Part shown: positions 26,995 through 36,163 of the stretch, in pieces | How positions within the stretch are numbered: position 1 is the first letter of the stretch | Layout: each line of letters begins with the position of its first letter | NCBI GenBank assembly: GCA_022778585.1 | Contig: JALFTI010000021.1 | Coordinates: forward strand, 1-64,000 | Reading direction: 5' to 3' | DNA: 64,000 nt | From: Pygmaiobacter massiliensis | Lineage (GTDB): Bacteria; Bacillota; Clostridia; Oscillospirales; Ruminococcaceae | Position numbers and translations under genes: made by a program | Notes under the pieces: model-generated | Database searches by the model: none | Told to the model about the DNA's origin: nothing | Seen by the model: the letters and a program-made list of their open reading frames with translations, nothing else

Positions 26995-27749
26995 TTACCA
27001 AACGGATTATTCCCTGCCTGGATGTAAAGAACGGCCGGGTGGTAAAGGGAGTGAACTTTGAAGGGGTACAGGATGTGGCCGACCCGGTAGAACTGGCCCG
27101 CCGCTATAACGAAGCCGGCGCCGACGAACTGGTGTTTTACGACATTACCGCCAGCGTGGAAGGGCGCGGCATCTTTACCGATATTCTAAAGAAGGTCGCT
27201 TCGGAAATTTTCATCCCGCTTACGGTGGGCGGCGGCATCAACACGCTGGAAGACTTTGACCGGGTGCTGAAATGCGGCGCTGACAAGGTAAGTGTGAACA
27301 GCGGCGTTTTGAAAAACCCGGACCTGATCCGGCAGGCAGCCCAGCGGTATGGGGACCAGTGCGTGGTTTTTTCCACCGATGTAAAGCGGGTGGGGGGCCA
27401 GTGGCATATCTTCACCCGCGGCGGCAGCCAGGACACCGGCATTGAGGCGCTTTCCTGGATTGAGCAGGGGGTAAAAAACGGCGCGGGAGAGCTGGTAATC
27501 AACAGCATTGACACCGACGGCGTAAAGGGCGGTTTTGACCTTGCTTTGCTGGACGCCGTGGCCGAAAGGGTGGATGTACCGATCATCGCTTCGGGCGGGG
27601 CCGGCAAAATGGAAGATTTTAAGGCCCTGTTTGAGGCAAACCCCAAGGTGGACGCGGGCCTTGCGGCCAGCATTTTCCACCGGGGCGAGGTGGATATTCG
27701 GGCGCTGAAGGAATATTTGCGCGGCGAAGGAATTGAAATGCGAATTTGA
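26991..27749 (+). CDS. hisF: Imidazole glycerol phosphate synthase cyclase subunit
   Basis: HisF cyclises PRFAR with ammonia from HisH to IGP and AICAR. The 252-residue half-barrel-repeat TIM barrel has [17 protein letters not shown] with Asp11, [15 protein letters not shown], the catalytic Asp in [14 protein letters not shown] and [11 protein letters not shown]. It overlaps hisA by four bases, and the stop codon sits in the ribosome site of hisIE. Confidence 0.97.
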   Translation: MITKRIIPCLDVKNGRVVKGVNFEGVQDVADPVELARRYNEAGADELVFYDITASVEGRGIFTDILKKVASEIFIPLTVGGGINTLEDFDRVLKCGADKVSVNSGVLKNPDLIRQAAQRYGDQCVVFSTDVKRVGGQWHIFTRGGSQDTGIEALSWIEQGVKNGAGELVINSIDTDGVKGGFDLALLDAVAERVDVPIIASGGAGKMEDFKALFEANPKVDAGLAASIFHRGEVDIRALKEYLRGEGIEMRI

Positions 27750-27759
27750 GGAGCAGAAC

Positions 27760-28395
27760 ATGGAACTGAAGTTTGACGAAAAAGGCCTGATTCCGGCCAT
27801 TGTGCAGGACCACTACACTAAGCAGGTGCTCACGCTGGCCTATATGAACGCCGAAAGCCTGGCCATCAGCATTGCAGAAAAATGTACCTGTTTTTACAGC
27901 CGCAGCCGCCAGTGCCTGTGGCGCAAGGGGGAAACTAGCGGCAACCGCCAGCACATTGTATCCATTACCGCAGATTGTGACGCCGACGCGCTGGTGGTGG
28001 AGGTGGTAAAGGACGGCCCGGCCTGCCATACCGGCGCAGAAAGCTGCTTTTTTGAGCCGGTCTATCTCAGCGACGAATTAAAACCCTTTGCCTATGAAGG
28101 GCTTTACCAGCTGATTAAGGGCCGCAAAACCAACCCCAAGGAAGGCAGCTATACCACCTACCTGTTTGAAAAAGGGGTGGACAAAATTTTAAAAAAGGTG
28201 GGCGAAGAGTGCACCGAGGTTTTGATTGCCGGCGCAAAGCAGGATAAAGAGGAAACCATTTTTGAACTGGCTGACCTAATCTACCACTGCATGGTGCTGA
28301 TGGTGAACGCGGACATTTCGCTGGAGGATGTAACGCGGGAATTGGAAAAGCGCCATGTGGTGGACCACAAGGTTAAGCAGGAGCGCATGCAGTAA
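27760..28395 (+). CDS. hisIE: Bifunctional phosphoribosyl-AMP cyclohydrolase / phosphoribosyl-ATP pyrophosphatase
   Basis: The 211-residue fusion has an N-terminal HisI cyclohydrolase ([27 protein letters not shown], zinc Cys in [11 protein letters not shown] and [10 protein letters not shown]) and a C-terminal HisE MazG-like pyrophosphohydrolase ([38 protein letters not shown]). ATG 27760 follows GAGGAG. A 111-nt gap with no obvious terminator separates it from the phosphatase gene. Confidence 0.96.
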   Translation: MELKFDEKGLIPAIVQDHYTKQVLTLAYMNAESLAISIAEKCTCFYSRSRQCLWRKGETSGNRQHIVSITADCDADALVVEVVKDGPACHTGAESCFFEPVYLSDELKPFAYEGLYQLIKGRKTNPKEGSYTTYLFEKGVDKILKKVGEECTEVLIAGAKQDKEETIFELADLIYHCMVLMVNADISLEDVTRELEKRHVVDHKVKQERMQ

Positions 28396-28506
28396 AACCG
28401 GCATAAAACGCCCAGGGGGTGCTTTTGCCCCAAAACGCCGTTGGGGCGGATAGGTTTGGCAAAATAGGCAAAAGACCGAACGCTTTTGCAGGAAAGGGAG
28501 AGAAGC

Positions 28507-29325
28507 TTGAAGTCCTGTATACACACCCACACCATATTCTGCGACGGGGCCGACACCCCGCGCTGCATGGCCAAAGCGGCCGTGGCGGCGGGCATTGAAA
28601 CGCTGGGCTTTTCCGGCCACAGCTTTATTGCGGCCGAACAGTTTGGCATACCGCCCGAGCGGCTGGCCGAATACCAGACAGCGGTGCGGCAGACAGCGCT
28701 GGAATGGAACGGTTCCCTTACGGTGCTGTGCGGTTTGGAGCTGGACGAAATGGCCCCTCCTACCGACTGTTCAGGGTTTGACTATATCATAGGCTCGGCC
28801 CATGGGGTAAAAGGGGCCGACGGCAGCTGGGTGATGGTGGATAATACTCCCGCCCAGCTGGAAGAGGGGATCCGGTGCCAGTTTGGCGGGCAGGGCATAC
28901 AGCTTGCCAAAGCGTATTACGAACAGTTCGCAGCTTTTCTGGCCTATTTGCGGCCGGATGTGGTGGGGCACTTTGACCTTGTGCGCAAGCTGAACGCCGG
29001 CGCACGCTATTTTGACGAAACCGACCCCGTTTACCAAACCGCGGCGCTGGAAGCGCTGGACCTTGTGCTGGATTTGGGGCTGGTGTTTGAGGTAAACACC
29101 GGCGCTGTGGCAAAAAAACTGCGCCGCACCCCCTACCCGGATGAGTTTTTGCTGCGGCGCATTCTGGAAAAAAACGGGAAGGTGACCATTACCACCGACG
29201 CCCATTCGGCCCAAACCCTTACCGCCGGCGCCGCCGAGGCCGAAGCAGGGCTTGCCCGGCTGGGTTTTCGCACCGTGTGGGATTTAACAGCCCAGGGCTG
29301 GCAGGAGCGGCCGGTTATGGCGTAA
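28507..29325 (+). CDS. hisK: PHP-family histidinol-phosphatase
   Basis: The 272-residue PHP-domain metallophosphatase probably dephosphorylates histidinol phosphate, the only step otherwise missing from the operon. Metal-binding motifs are HTHTIFCDG at the N-terminus, GFSGHS, GLELDE, GSAHGV, VVGHFDL and TTDAHSAQ near the end. I place the start at TTG 28507, six bases after AAAGGGAG; a TTG at 28486 lies upstream of that site. The terminator at 29336-29382 ends the operon. The specific activity is inferred from family and position. Confidence 0.88.
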   Translation: MKSCIHTHTIFCDGADTPRCMAKAAVAAGIETLGFSGHSFIAAEQFGIPPERLAEYQTAVRQTALEWNGSLTVLCGLELDEMAPPTDCSGFDYIIGSAHGVKGADGSWVMVDNTPAQLEEGIRCQFGGQGIQLAKAYYEQFAAFLAYLRPDVVGHFDLVRKLNAGARYFDETDPVYQTAALEALDLVLDLGLVFEVNTGAVAKKLRRTPYPDEFLLRRILEKNGKVTITTDAHSAQTLTAGAAEAEAGLARLGFRTVWDLTAQGWQERPVMA

Positions 29326-29335
29326 CGAAGGTAAT

Positions 29336-29382
29336 ACACAAAAAACAGGCAGCGGTTTTGGTCCGCTGCCTGTTTTTTGTGT
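29336..29382. terminator. Bidirectional terminator ending the histidine operon
   Basis: A perfect 20-bp stem (29336-29355 with 29363-29382) contains an A-run on the left arm and six T residues on the right arm. Confidence 0.94.
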
Positions 29383-29510
29383 GAAATAGCCGGTAAATGT
29401 GGTAGGGGAAAGAAAAAGTGTCAAAAAGTATAAAAACGATGTAACCTGCTGCCCCAAAACAGCGCTTACCCGGGTGAAGGCCTCCAAAACACAGGAAAGG
29501 AGCAACCGGT

Positions 29511-29766
29511 TTGGAAGATGAGCAGATTGTGGATTTGTACCTGGCCCGGGACGAGCGGGCAATGGAACAGACCGCCCCCAAATTTGGGCCGCGGCTTTGC
29601 CCGATGGCATCAGTTTGCCACCTGTGCAAGCCGGCAGGAGCTTAGTGAGGCTGCAGCTTTGCAGCAGGCGCAAAAGGCCGACATTTCGGGCGGCGACTGT
29701 AATATTTACGGCAACCGGCAGTACGCAGTTTCGTTTTTTGAATCCGCCGGCACACCGGCCCAGTAG
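29511..29766 (+). pseudogene. Remnant of an ECF-type sigma factor gene
   Basis: TTG 29511, 8 nt after GAAAGGAG, opens MEDEQIVDLYLARDERAMEQ and continues TAPKFGPRL. This is the N-terminal region-2 sequence of the sigma-70-like factors common in gut Clostridia (usual pattern: DxxIVxLYxARDExAIxxTxxKYGxxL). After residue 29 the homology stops, and the frame ends at 29645 after 44 codons. A neighbouring frame stays open to 29766 but carries no sigma region 2.4 or 4 that I recognise. I infer a frameshifted and truncated gene with its ribosome site still intact. The region 29383-29510 before it is otherwise empty. Confidence 0.55.
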
Positions 29767-29840
29767 CCTGTGCAGTACCAGTTTAGCCGGGTGCAGTTTT
29801 ACCCAAACGAGACAGGCGGGGTGTTTTCGCAGCTGGTGTT

Positions 29841-32800
29841 TTACTTTTCCTGCATGGCAACGCGGGTGTCGGGCGCAGAAAGCAGCTGGGCAAACTGCTC
29901 GGCTGAAAGGGTGGGCACAAACAGGTCGCCCTGCAGCTCGTCCACCCCCACCTGTCGCAGGAAGGTTTCCTGCTGAACCGTGTCCACCTTTTCGGCAGTT
30001 ACCCGCATGCCCAATTGATGGGCCATCTGGCAAACGGTTTGGGCCACCAGGCGTTTGCTGCCGGCTTGGGCTGCAAAAAAGCTGGGGTCCAGCCGCAGTA
30101 CATCAAATGGCCCTTCGGTCAGCACATCCAACGAGGACCAGCCCCGGCCAAAGCCCGACAGCATAAGCCCAAAGCCCTGGCGCTTAAGCTGGCGCAGACA
30201 GTCCAGCTGGGTGAAATGGTCGCCGGTAAAGGCGTCTTCCTGCACCTCCAGGCAGATAAAGCGCGGCTCGACCGCGTGCTTTTCCAAAATTTGCAAAAGC
30301 CTGGGAATAAAATCGGCCATGGTAAAATGCAGCCGGTCAATCCGCACCGAAACAGGAACCCGCCGGTTGGCCGGCCAGCTGGCCAGGGCAGCGGCTATCT
30401 GGCTCAGTACCTCATAATCCAGGTCTAAAACAAAGCCGGTTTCGCGAAAAACAGGCAAAAATTGTGAATTGACCAGCTGGCCCGCTATGGGGTTATTCCA
30501 GCGCACCCAGGCTCCCGCCCCGGTGAGGGTGTGGTCCGAAAGGCTGTATTTGGGCTGAATATAAAGGGAAAATTCCCGGTTTTTCAGCGCGTTTGCCTGC
30601 CCGGCAGTAATGGCCTGGCGCAGCTGGAACTGCTGGCGCAGCTGGGGGGTGAAAAACGCCCGGGGAATGCCTTTTTCCTTTGCGTCGCGGCAGGCAAGTT
30701 TGGCCTGCTCCAGCAAAACATCCACCGACTGCCCATCTGCAGGCGCCACACCCGCCGCTACCCGAAAACCGTGGGTGCCGATCAGTGCGCGGCAAACCGG
30801 TTCAAAGGCGCGCAACAGTTCGGAAAGACGCTGCGCAGCCGGCTCGTTTGGCCGCGCGCGCAAAAGCAAAGCACAGCTGGCGGCTGTAAGCCGGCAGGCT
30901 AATTCCTTTTCCTGCAGCCGGCTGCGCACCAGCCGGGCAAAACGGGCAAGCAGTCGATCACCCACCGCGGTGCCAAATAGCTGGTTAATATCCCGAAAGC
31001 GGTGAACCTCCAAAACGGCCAGCTGCCAGCTGCCGCCCGGTTCGGCCAGCCTTCGTGCAGCTTTTTCCCGAAACTGGGGCCAAAGCTGCAGGCCGGTTAG
31101 CGGATCGCACCCCTCCAGGCGTTCGGGCATGGAAACCCGCAGCAAAAAGCCGCCCAAAAGCTTTGCGGTTAAGGTTAGTGTGCTTTTTTCCTCCTCGGTC
31201 CAAAGCTTGCCGGCCCGGCATACATGAAAGCCTACCACCGCCCGGCAGACATCTCCCTCCAGCAGGGAAAGCTGCAGCACAGCATGCACCCCGCGGCGCC
31301 TCAAAAAGCGCTGGTAGTCGCCCGAAAGCGCGCCGATTTCTTCGCAGCAGAATAAAGCGTCCTGCCCGGGGCCCCGCACCACCGAAAGGTCTGCCAGGGC
31401 GGAATAGTCCTGCAGGCTGTGCACCCGGTCGGTGTGCCATTCGGCCGCCAGTTGACACCGGCTGGAATCCTCCTCATCGGTCCGCCAAATATAGGCCCGG
31501 TCCAGGTGGTAGTGTTCGGCCGCCAACTGCAGCACACCGCGAATGGCGGTATCGCTGTCATCACCGTTGTAAAGTCGGTCAAAAAAGGTGTAAAGCAGGT
31601 CGTTGTCAAAGCGGTCATCCTCGGCGGCGTGCCCGCCAATCTGTACACCAGTGCCCTCCTGCTGGGCAAGGGCAGCGGTATAGCATATCGCGCAGCCTCC
31701 GCTTTTGCGGGCAAAGGCAAGGGCACGGTCCGCCTGGTCAATCAGTTCGGCCCGCTTGGCTTCGCCTTTGGCGGCAAAGCTCATACCCACGCTTACGGTA
31801 ACAGTCAGGCTTTGCAGTCCGCTGCGGGGGGTCTGGCGCAGCTCGTCGCACAGCTTTTGGGCCAGCTTTTCTCCGCTGCGCTGGCCGGCGCCGGGCAAAA
31901 ATACCCCAAAAGTGTCGCGCAAAATGCGCCCGCACAGCGCATTTTTGCCGCAAAGGCGCACCAGCTGGTTTGCGGTGTGTACCAAAAGGGCCCGGCATTC
32001 GGTGTAGCCCAGCTGGTCAGCAAGCTGGTTGTAGCGGTCTACCGTAATCAATAAAAGGGTACAGCTGCGGTCTGCGTACTGCAAAAGTGCAGCACTCAGG
32101 TTTTCGCTGAAGGTTTCGTTATTGTAAAGCCCGGTTAATCCATCCCGGCTGACCTTGCGCAATAGCGCCAGCTGTTCGCGCTTTTCATACTCAATATCGG
32201 CCAAAAGCCCTACCGCCCGCCGCGGGGTGCCGCTGGGGTCGTAAAGGGTGCGCAGGGTAAGGCGGCACCACCGGTATATGCCGTAGCCGGTGCGCATGCG
32301 CAGTTCCAAAGTGCCGCCAGCCCCCCCTGCAAGCACACTGGCATGAAGCTGCCGAAAAGCATGCACATCGCCCGGGTAAACATTTTCTGCCGAAGGCAGC
32401 CCGTCTGCTTCCAGCCGGGTCACGGGGTTTATGCGCATCAGCTCCTCCCAAAAGCGGGACTGGTACCCCGCTTCGGTCAGCGCGCCGGTAGCAAGGTCCC
32501 ATTCGTAGGCCTGCTGGTTAGAGCTTTGCAAAAGGTCCCTAAAGCCCGCATACCAGTCCCAAAGCTGGCTCTGGCGCTCGGCTGCGCCCTCGCCGCAAGG
32601 GGTACAGGCCGCCCAAAATGTTTGTTTTTGCCAGCAGCCTAAAAGCTCTATGGCACTGGGGCTGGTTTCGGTTCGGCTTAAAAGCCGCAGCTGCAGCCTA
32701 ACCTCGCCAGGCGACTGGGCAGACTGGCGCAGGGCGTCTACATCTTTGGCCAAAAACAGCTGTTCCAGCTTCTGCCCGCTGGCCTGAAGATTGAAAAACG

Positions 32801-32915
32801 CGCCAAGGCCCCGGGTCAGCTGAGATAAATGAAGCTGGCCGTCTTCGGCAAGGTTTATGCAGCAAAGCCCGGCTTGTGTACCACAGGGCTCTGCCAAACC
32901 GTTTTTCGCGCACAT
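29841..32915 (-). CDS. Degenerate tandem GGDEF / GAF / GGDEF / EAL protein
   Basis: The 1,024-residue protein has, in order, an N-terminal region with a PAS-like sensor (about 130-245), a first GGDEF fold (about 257-415), a GAF-like domain (about 430-600), a second GGDEF fold (about 610-770) and an EAL fold (about 780-1015). DGLTGLYN and DPLTGLQ open the two cyclase folds, but the GGDEF motif is replaced by RDTFG in the first and TAASC in the second. In the EAL fold, EAL has become GAW in GAGAWVRW, DDFG has become SGFG and AEGVET reads AEKVDT. It is therefore probably inactive for making or cleaving c-di-GMP and may bind nucleotide or protein partners. The start is ATG 32915 behind GAGGAG, and no signal peptide or membrane segment is seen. 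It follows the HAD gene by 22 nt. Confidence 0.88.
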   Translation of the reverse strand: MCAKNGLAEPCGTQAGLCCINLAEDGQLHLSQLTRGLGAFFNLQASGQKLEQLFLAKDVDALRQSAQSPGEVRLQLRLLSRTETSPSAIELLGCWQKQTFWAACTPCGEGAAERQSQLWDWYAGFRDLLQSSNQQAYEWDLATGALTEAGYQSRFWEELMRINPVTRLEADGLPSAENVYPGDVHAFRQLHASVLAGGAGGTLELRMRTGYGIYRWCRLTLRTLYDPSGTPRRAVGLLADIEYEKREQLALLRKVSRDGLTGLYNNETFSENLSAALLQYADRSCTLLLITVDRYNQLADQLGYTECRALLVHTANQLVRLCGKNALCGRILRDTFGVFLPGAGQRSGEKLAQKLCDELRQTPRSGLQSLTVTVSVGMSFAAKGEAKRAELIDQADRALAFARKSGGCAICYTAALAQQEGTGVQIGGHAAEDDRFDNDLLYTFFDRLYNGDDSDTAIRGVLQLAAEHYHLDRAYIWRTDEEDSSRCQLAAEWHTDRVHSLQDYSALADLSVVRGPGQDALFCCEEIGALSGDYQRFLRRRGVHAVLQLSLLEGDVCRAVVGFHVCRAGKLWTEEEKSTLTLTAKLLGGFLLRVSMPERLEGCDPLTGLQLWPQFREKAARRLAEPGGSWQLAVLEVHRFRDINQLFGTAVGDRLLARFARLVRSRLQEKELACRLTAASCALLLRARPNEPAAQRLSELLRAFEPVCRALIGTHGFRVAAGVAPADGQSVDVLLEQAKLACRDAKEKGIPRAFFTPQLRQQFQLRQAITAGQANALKNREFSLYIQPKYSLSDHTLTGAGAWVRWNNPIAGQLVNSQFLPVFRETGFVLDLDYEVLSQIAAALASWPANRRVPVSVRIDRLHFTMADFIPRLLQILEKHAVEPRFICLEVQEDAFTGDHFTQLDCLRQLKRQGFGLMLSGFGRGWSSLDVLTEGPFDVLRLDPSFFAAQAGSKRLVAQTVCQMAHQLGMRVTAEKVDTVQQETFLRQVGVDELQGDLFVPTLSAEQFAQLLSAPDTRVAMQEK

Positions 32916-32937
32916 AAAAAGGCTCCTCTCTTTTTGC

Positions 32938-33780
32938 TCAGCGGCAGTTTTGGTCCAAAATGCGCAAAATGGCGTGGGCCACACCACTGTGCTGGTTGGA
33001 ACAGGTGACCCAGTCTGCCGCCGCCTGAACAGCGGGTGCAGCGTTTTCCATGGCGATGGAAAGCCCAACAGCGTCAAACAGCGCAAGGTCGTTTGCGCCG
33101 TCACCAATTGCGGCGGTCTGGCAGGGGGAAAGGTTCAGGTGGCGGCACAAAATGCGCAGCCCTTCGGCCTTAGTGGCGCCCAAAGCATTGCACTCAATAT
33201 TATGGGGCATGGAGCAGGTTACCTGTGCAAGCCCCAGCTTGGCGTACTGGCTAAGCAGCTTTTGGCGGCGTGCCTCCGGTGTCACATAGGGAAGGTTAAT
33301 CTTTTGAATGCGGTCGGGAAAATGGGCAAAATGCTCGGCCATATCCAAAACGGTGGTCTGCATTTCAATTAACTGTGCAAGGTGAGCCGCTTCGTCGGGA
33401 ACCTTCTGCAAAGCGGCCAGGTCTTTTGGGGTGATAAGCATTTTTTCGCCTTGGTATACCATGGCAGCGAGGCCTTCGGCTTCAAAATACTGTAAAAGCT
33501 GCAGGGTGGTTTGGGCAGAAAGGTAACGCCCGCCCAGTACCTGCCCGGTTTGCAGGTTTACCACCTCGCCCCCATTGGATACGATGGCCCACTGCAAAAA
33601 CGGAAGTTCAGCTACCTGGGCAGAAAGCCGGGAGCTGATTCGTCCAGTGCTTGGCACCACCAGTACCCCGCGGCTTTGGGCCAAAAAAATGGCATCGCGG
33701 TTTTCCTGTGAAATGGTACGGTGGTCGGGGGAAAGCAGCGTGCCGTCCATATCCACACAGATGAGTTTGATCTGCTGCAT
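32938..33780 (-). CDS. Cof-type HAD hydrolase
   Basis: This 280-residue cytoplasmic phosphatase belongs to HAD subfamily IIB (Cof/YbiV-like), which typically hydrolyses sugar phosphates or nucleotide-type phosphates. Motif I is CVDMDGTLLSPD near residue 9, motif II the VPSTGR segment, and motifs III/IV lie around AEGLRIL and IGDGANDLALFDAVG. ATG 33780 follows AAGGAG at 8 nt; longer readings upstream have no ribosome site. It is the first gene of a two-gene transcript with the GGDEF/EAL protein; a functional link is not evident. Confidence 0.9.
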   Translation of the reverse strand: MQQIKLICVDMDGTLLSPDHRTISQENRDAIFLAQSRGVLVVPSTGRISSRLSAQVAELPFLQWAIVSNGGEVVNLQTGQVLGGRYLSAQTTLQLLQYFEAEGLAAMVYQGEKMLITPKDLAALQKVPDEAAHLAQLIEMQTTVLDMAEHFAHFPDRIQKINLPYVTPEARRQKLLSQYAKLGLAQVTCSMPHNIECNALGATKAEGLRILCRHLNLSPCQTAAIGDGANDLALFDAVGLSIAMENAAPAVQAAADWVTCSNQHSGVAHAILRILDQNCR

Positions 33781-33913
33781 AAAATACTCCTTAGCGGCTG
33801 TGTGCGTGTTTGCCCGGCGGCAGCCTTCTGCTGGTAAAAATAGCCACGCCTTTAAAGCTGCAAAAATGTGCCCGCAAAACAAAAAATGGGCCGTTTTGCA
33901 GTTGGTATACCAT

Positions 33914-33946
33914 GGTTTTCGCCTGCCCCAACGGGGCGAGAAAACC
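33914..33946 (-). repeat. Nested stem-loop in the HAD leader
   Basis: An outer stem GGTTTTC/GAAAACC (33914-33920, 33940-33946) encloses an inner stem GCCCC/GGGGC (33925-33929, 33933-33937). No T-run follows on the minus strand, so it is a leader structure of unknown purpose. Confidence 0.5.
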
Positions 33947-33963
33947 GGCATAAAGACAAAACT

Positions 33964-34013
33964 ATAATAGCCGCTTTGCGGCTATTATACCATGTGCTGC
34001 GGCGAAAACAAAG
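33964..34013 (-). promoter_or_regulatory. Candidate promoter and palindrome for the HAD operon
   Basis: An 11-bp perfect hairpin (33964-33974 with 33978-33988) overlaps a minus-strand TATAAT at 33985-33990. A TTTGTT lies 17 bp upstream of it (34008-34013). The palindrome over the start region could be an operator. Confidence 0.42.
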
Positions 34014-34033
34014 CTGCAAAGCCAACAGAAAAC

Positions 34034-34065
34034 AAAAAGCTTCGCGTTTTAACGCGAAGCTTTTT
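34034..34065. terminator. Bidirectional terminator after the Na/Pi symporter gene
   Basis: The stem 34034-34048 with 34051-34065, realistically closing as a 13-bp stem with a TTTTAA loop, has A5 and T5 tails, and lies 16 nt beyond the stop codon of the minus-strand gene. Confidence 0.88.
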
Positions 34066-34080
34066 GGGTAGACCATACAG

Positions 34081-35850
34081 TTAATTTGCGCTGTTAGAAG
34101 TATCTTCACCCAGCAGATAGCGGCTGCGATAACCGGCGTAATACAGTTCAAATTCATCGCTGTTGCGCTTAACAGAGGACAGATACTCATGGCTGTCGTA
34201 ACTGCCCTGCGGCATTTCGATCAAAGCCACAGCAATATTGGAGCAGTGGTCTGCCACCCGCTCGCTGGCGGTTAAAAGATCTTCCAGCACAAACCCGTAG
34301 GAGATGGAACAGCTGCCGGAGGCCAGCCGGTCTATATGGTGAGCTTTAATCTGCCGCACCAGGTCGCTTACCACCTGCTGCATGGGTTCCACCCGGCGGG
34401 CGGTTTCGGGGTCTTTGGCGGTAAACACATCTACCGTCAGCTTGACAATGTCATGAATGGCCCGTTCCAGCACCGAAAGTTCCTGCCTTGCGGCGGCGGA
34501 AAAGATAATCTTTTTTTCGTGGATTTCCTGGGCAGTTTTGGCCATGTTCAGTGCATGGTCACCCAGGCGCTCAAAATCGCTTAAGGTGTGCAGCAGCATG
34601 CTAACCAGCCGGCTGTCCTTTTGGGTGAGATTTTTGGAGGAAAGCTGCACCAGGTAACTGCCAATCGAGTCCTCGTAGCGGTCGGTAGCTTCCTCCTGCC
34701 GGCGTACCGAGTCGGACAGCTTGGCGTCCCAGCCGCTGCGCAGCTTCATGGCGCCGTCCAGACTTTCCTGGCTGATCAGGGCCATGTCGCAAGCTACCAG
34801 GAAGGTGCGTTCCACCGCGGCAGCCGGGGTGGCCAACAGGCGAGGGTCCAGCAGCTGGAACTGTTCGGGGGCCTTGTCGTCCGGAATGGTGCGGATGGCC
34901 AGCTTTTCCAAAAAGCGGCTGAACGGCAGCATAACGGCGGTGGCGGCCAGGTTAAACGAGGTGTGAATGACCGCAATGCCCATGGCATTGATCGACTCGC
35001 CCATAATGGAAAAATGGATCACTGCGTTCAGGCTGTAAAAAATGGTCATAAACAGCAACGAACCGATGATATTGAAATACAAATGGACCATGGCGGCCCG
35101 TTTGGCGTTGCGGTTTGCACCCACTGCCGACAACAGCGCCGTAACACAGGTGCCGATATTCTGTCCCAGAATGATGGGGATGGCGCTGGAATAGGTGATG
35201 GCACCGGTTGCGGCGAAGGCCTGCAGGATACCAACGCTGGCACTGGAGCTTTGAATGATGGCGGTGAGAATGGCGCCCACCAAAAGACCCAAAATGGGGT
35301 TGGAAAATTTAATAAACAGGTTGGTGAACCAAGGAGCATCCTGCAAGGGGGCCACTGCGTCCGACATGGCGCTCATGCCGGTCATTAAAACGGCAAACCC
35401 CAGTAAAATGGTGCCTGCCCCTTTGCGCTTTTCCGAACGGCCGGTCATGCGCAGCAAAATGCCAATAAAAGCCAAAACCGGGCTGAAGCTGGTGGGCTTT
35501 AACAGCCGGATAAACAAACTGTCGCCCTGTAAGCCGGAAAGGCTGAGCAGCCACGCGGTGACGGTGGTACCTACATTGGAGCCCAAAATAACGCCCACCG
35601 CCTGGTGCAGCTGCATAATGCCGGAGTTCACAAAGCCCACCACCATAACTGTGGTGGCACTGGAACTTTGAATGACAGCGGTCACCGCAAGGCCCAAAAG
35701 GAAACCCCGCAGGGGGCTGCCGGTCATGCGGCTTAAAAGCTTCTGCAAACTGCCGCCGGCCTGCTTTTCCAGGGATTTTCCCATGACATCCATGCCGAAC
35801 AGAAAGAGCGCAAGCCCGCCCAGCAAGGAAAAAATACCAAACACATCCAT
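34081..35850 (-). CDS. Na+/phosphate symporter family protein with PhoU-like domain
   Basis: The 589-residue membrane protein imports or exports phosphate with sodium (NptA/YjbB family). The first ~310 residues hold the two inverted Na_Pi_cotrans repeats, each with a QSSSA substrate motif (AVIQSSSATTVMVVGF near 60 and AIIQSSSASVGILQAF near 205), among eight or so hydrophobic helices. The C-terminal ~230 residues are a soluble helical PhoU-like domain. The start is ATG 35850, behind AAAGGGGA; the in-frame ATG at 35877 is less well placed. It is a single gene bounded by terminators. The direction of transport and any phosphate control cannot be read. Confidence 0.93.
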   Translation of the reverse strand: MDVFGIFSLLGGLALFLFGMDVMGKSLEKQAGGSLQKLLSRMTGSPLRGFLLGLAVTAVIQSSSATTVMVVGFVNSGIMQLHQAVGVILGSNVGTTVTAWLLSLSGLQGDSLFIRLLKPTSFSPVLAFIGILLRMTGRSEKRKGAGTILLGFAVLMTGMSAMSDAVAPLQDAPWFTNLFIKFSNPILGLLVGAILTAIIQSSSASVGILQAFAATGAITYSSAIPIILGQNIGTCVTALLSAVGANRNAKRAAMVHLYFNIIGSLLFMTIFYSLNAVIHFSIMGESINAMGIAVIHTSFNLAATAVMLPFSRFLEKLAIRTIPDDKAPEQFQLLDPRLLATPAAAVERTFLVACDMALISQESLDGAMKLRSGWDAKLSDSVRRQEEATDRYEDSIGSYLVQLSSKNLTQKDSRLVSMLLHTLSDFERLGDHALNMAKTAQEIHEKKIIFSAAARQELSVLERAIHDIVKLTVDVFTAKDPETARRVEPMQQVVSDLVRQIKAHHIDRLASGSCSISYGFVLEDLLTASERVADHCSNIAVALIEMPQGSYDSHEYLSSVKRNSDEFELYYAGYRSRYLLGEDTSNSAN

Positions 35851-36005
35851 ATACTTTCCCCTTTGCGGCCAAAACATGGCCGTCTTTTCTTTTTCTTTTC
35901 GATTGCTTTACTGTATTTTTAGTATAACGGATTTGGCGTAAACTTTCAGACGCATTTTTCGTAAAATTTATGTAAAATTGTACCATCTGTGCTAAAAAGC
36001 CGTAA

Positions 36006-36042
36006 AAAAACAGGGGCGCCCCAAATGGGCGCCCCTGTTTTT
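36006..36042. terminator. Bidirectional terminator after the DUF3793 gene
   Basis: A perfect 16-bp stem (36006-36021 with 36027-36042, loop CAAAT) has A5 and T5 ends. On the minus strand it lies about 120 nt past the stop codon at 36164. Confidence 0.92.
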
Positions 36043-36163
36043 GGGAGGAGGAGTCCAGCTTGCACTAAGCCTTGTGCAAGGACAAAAATGACATCTATTC
36101 CCAAAAAGCGCCGCGTGCAGCAAAACGCTTTGGAACAGCAAAAAGAAAAAAGACCACTTGGCA

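Larger units (their letters stand above)
33781..34080. other. Leader/intergenic region between HAD and Na/Pi genes
   Basis: 300 bases hold three features: a nested stem-loop at 33914-33946, the hairpin and promoter at 33964-34013, and a terminator at 34034-34065. No coding sequence is seen. The implied HAD leader is about 200 nt. Confidence 0.6.
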
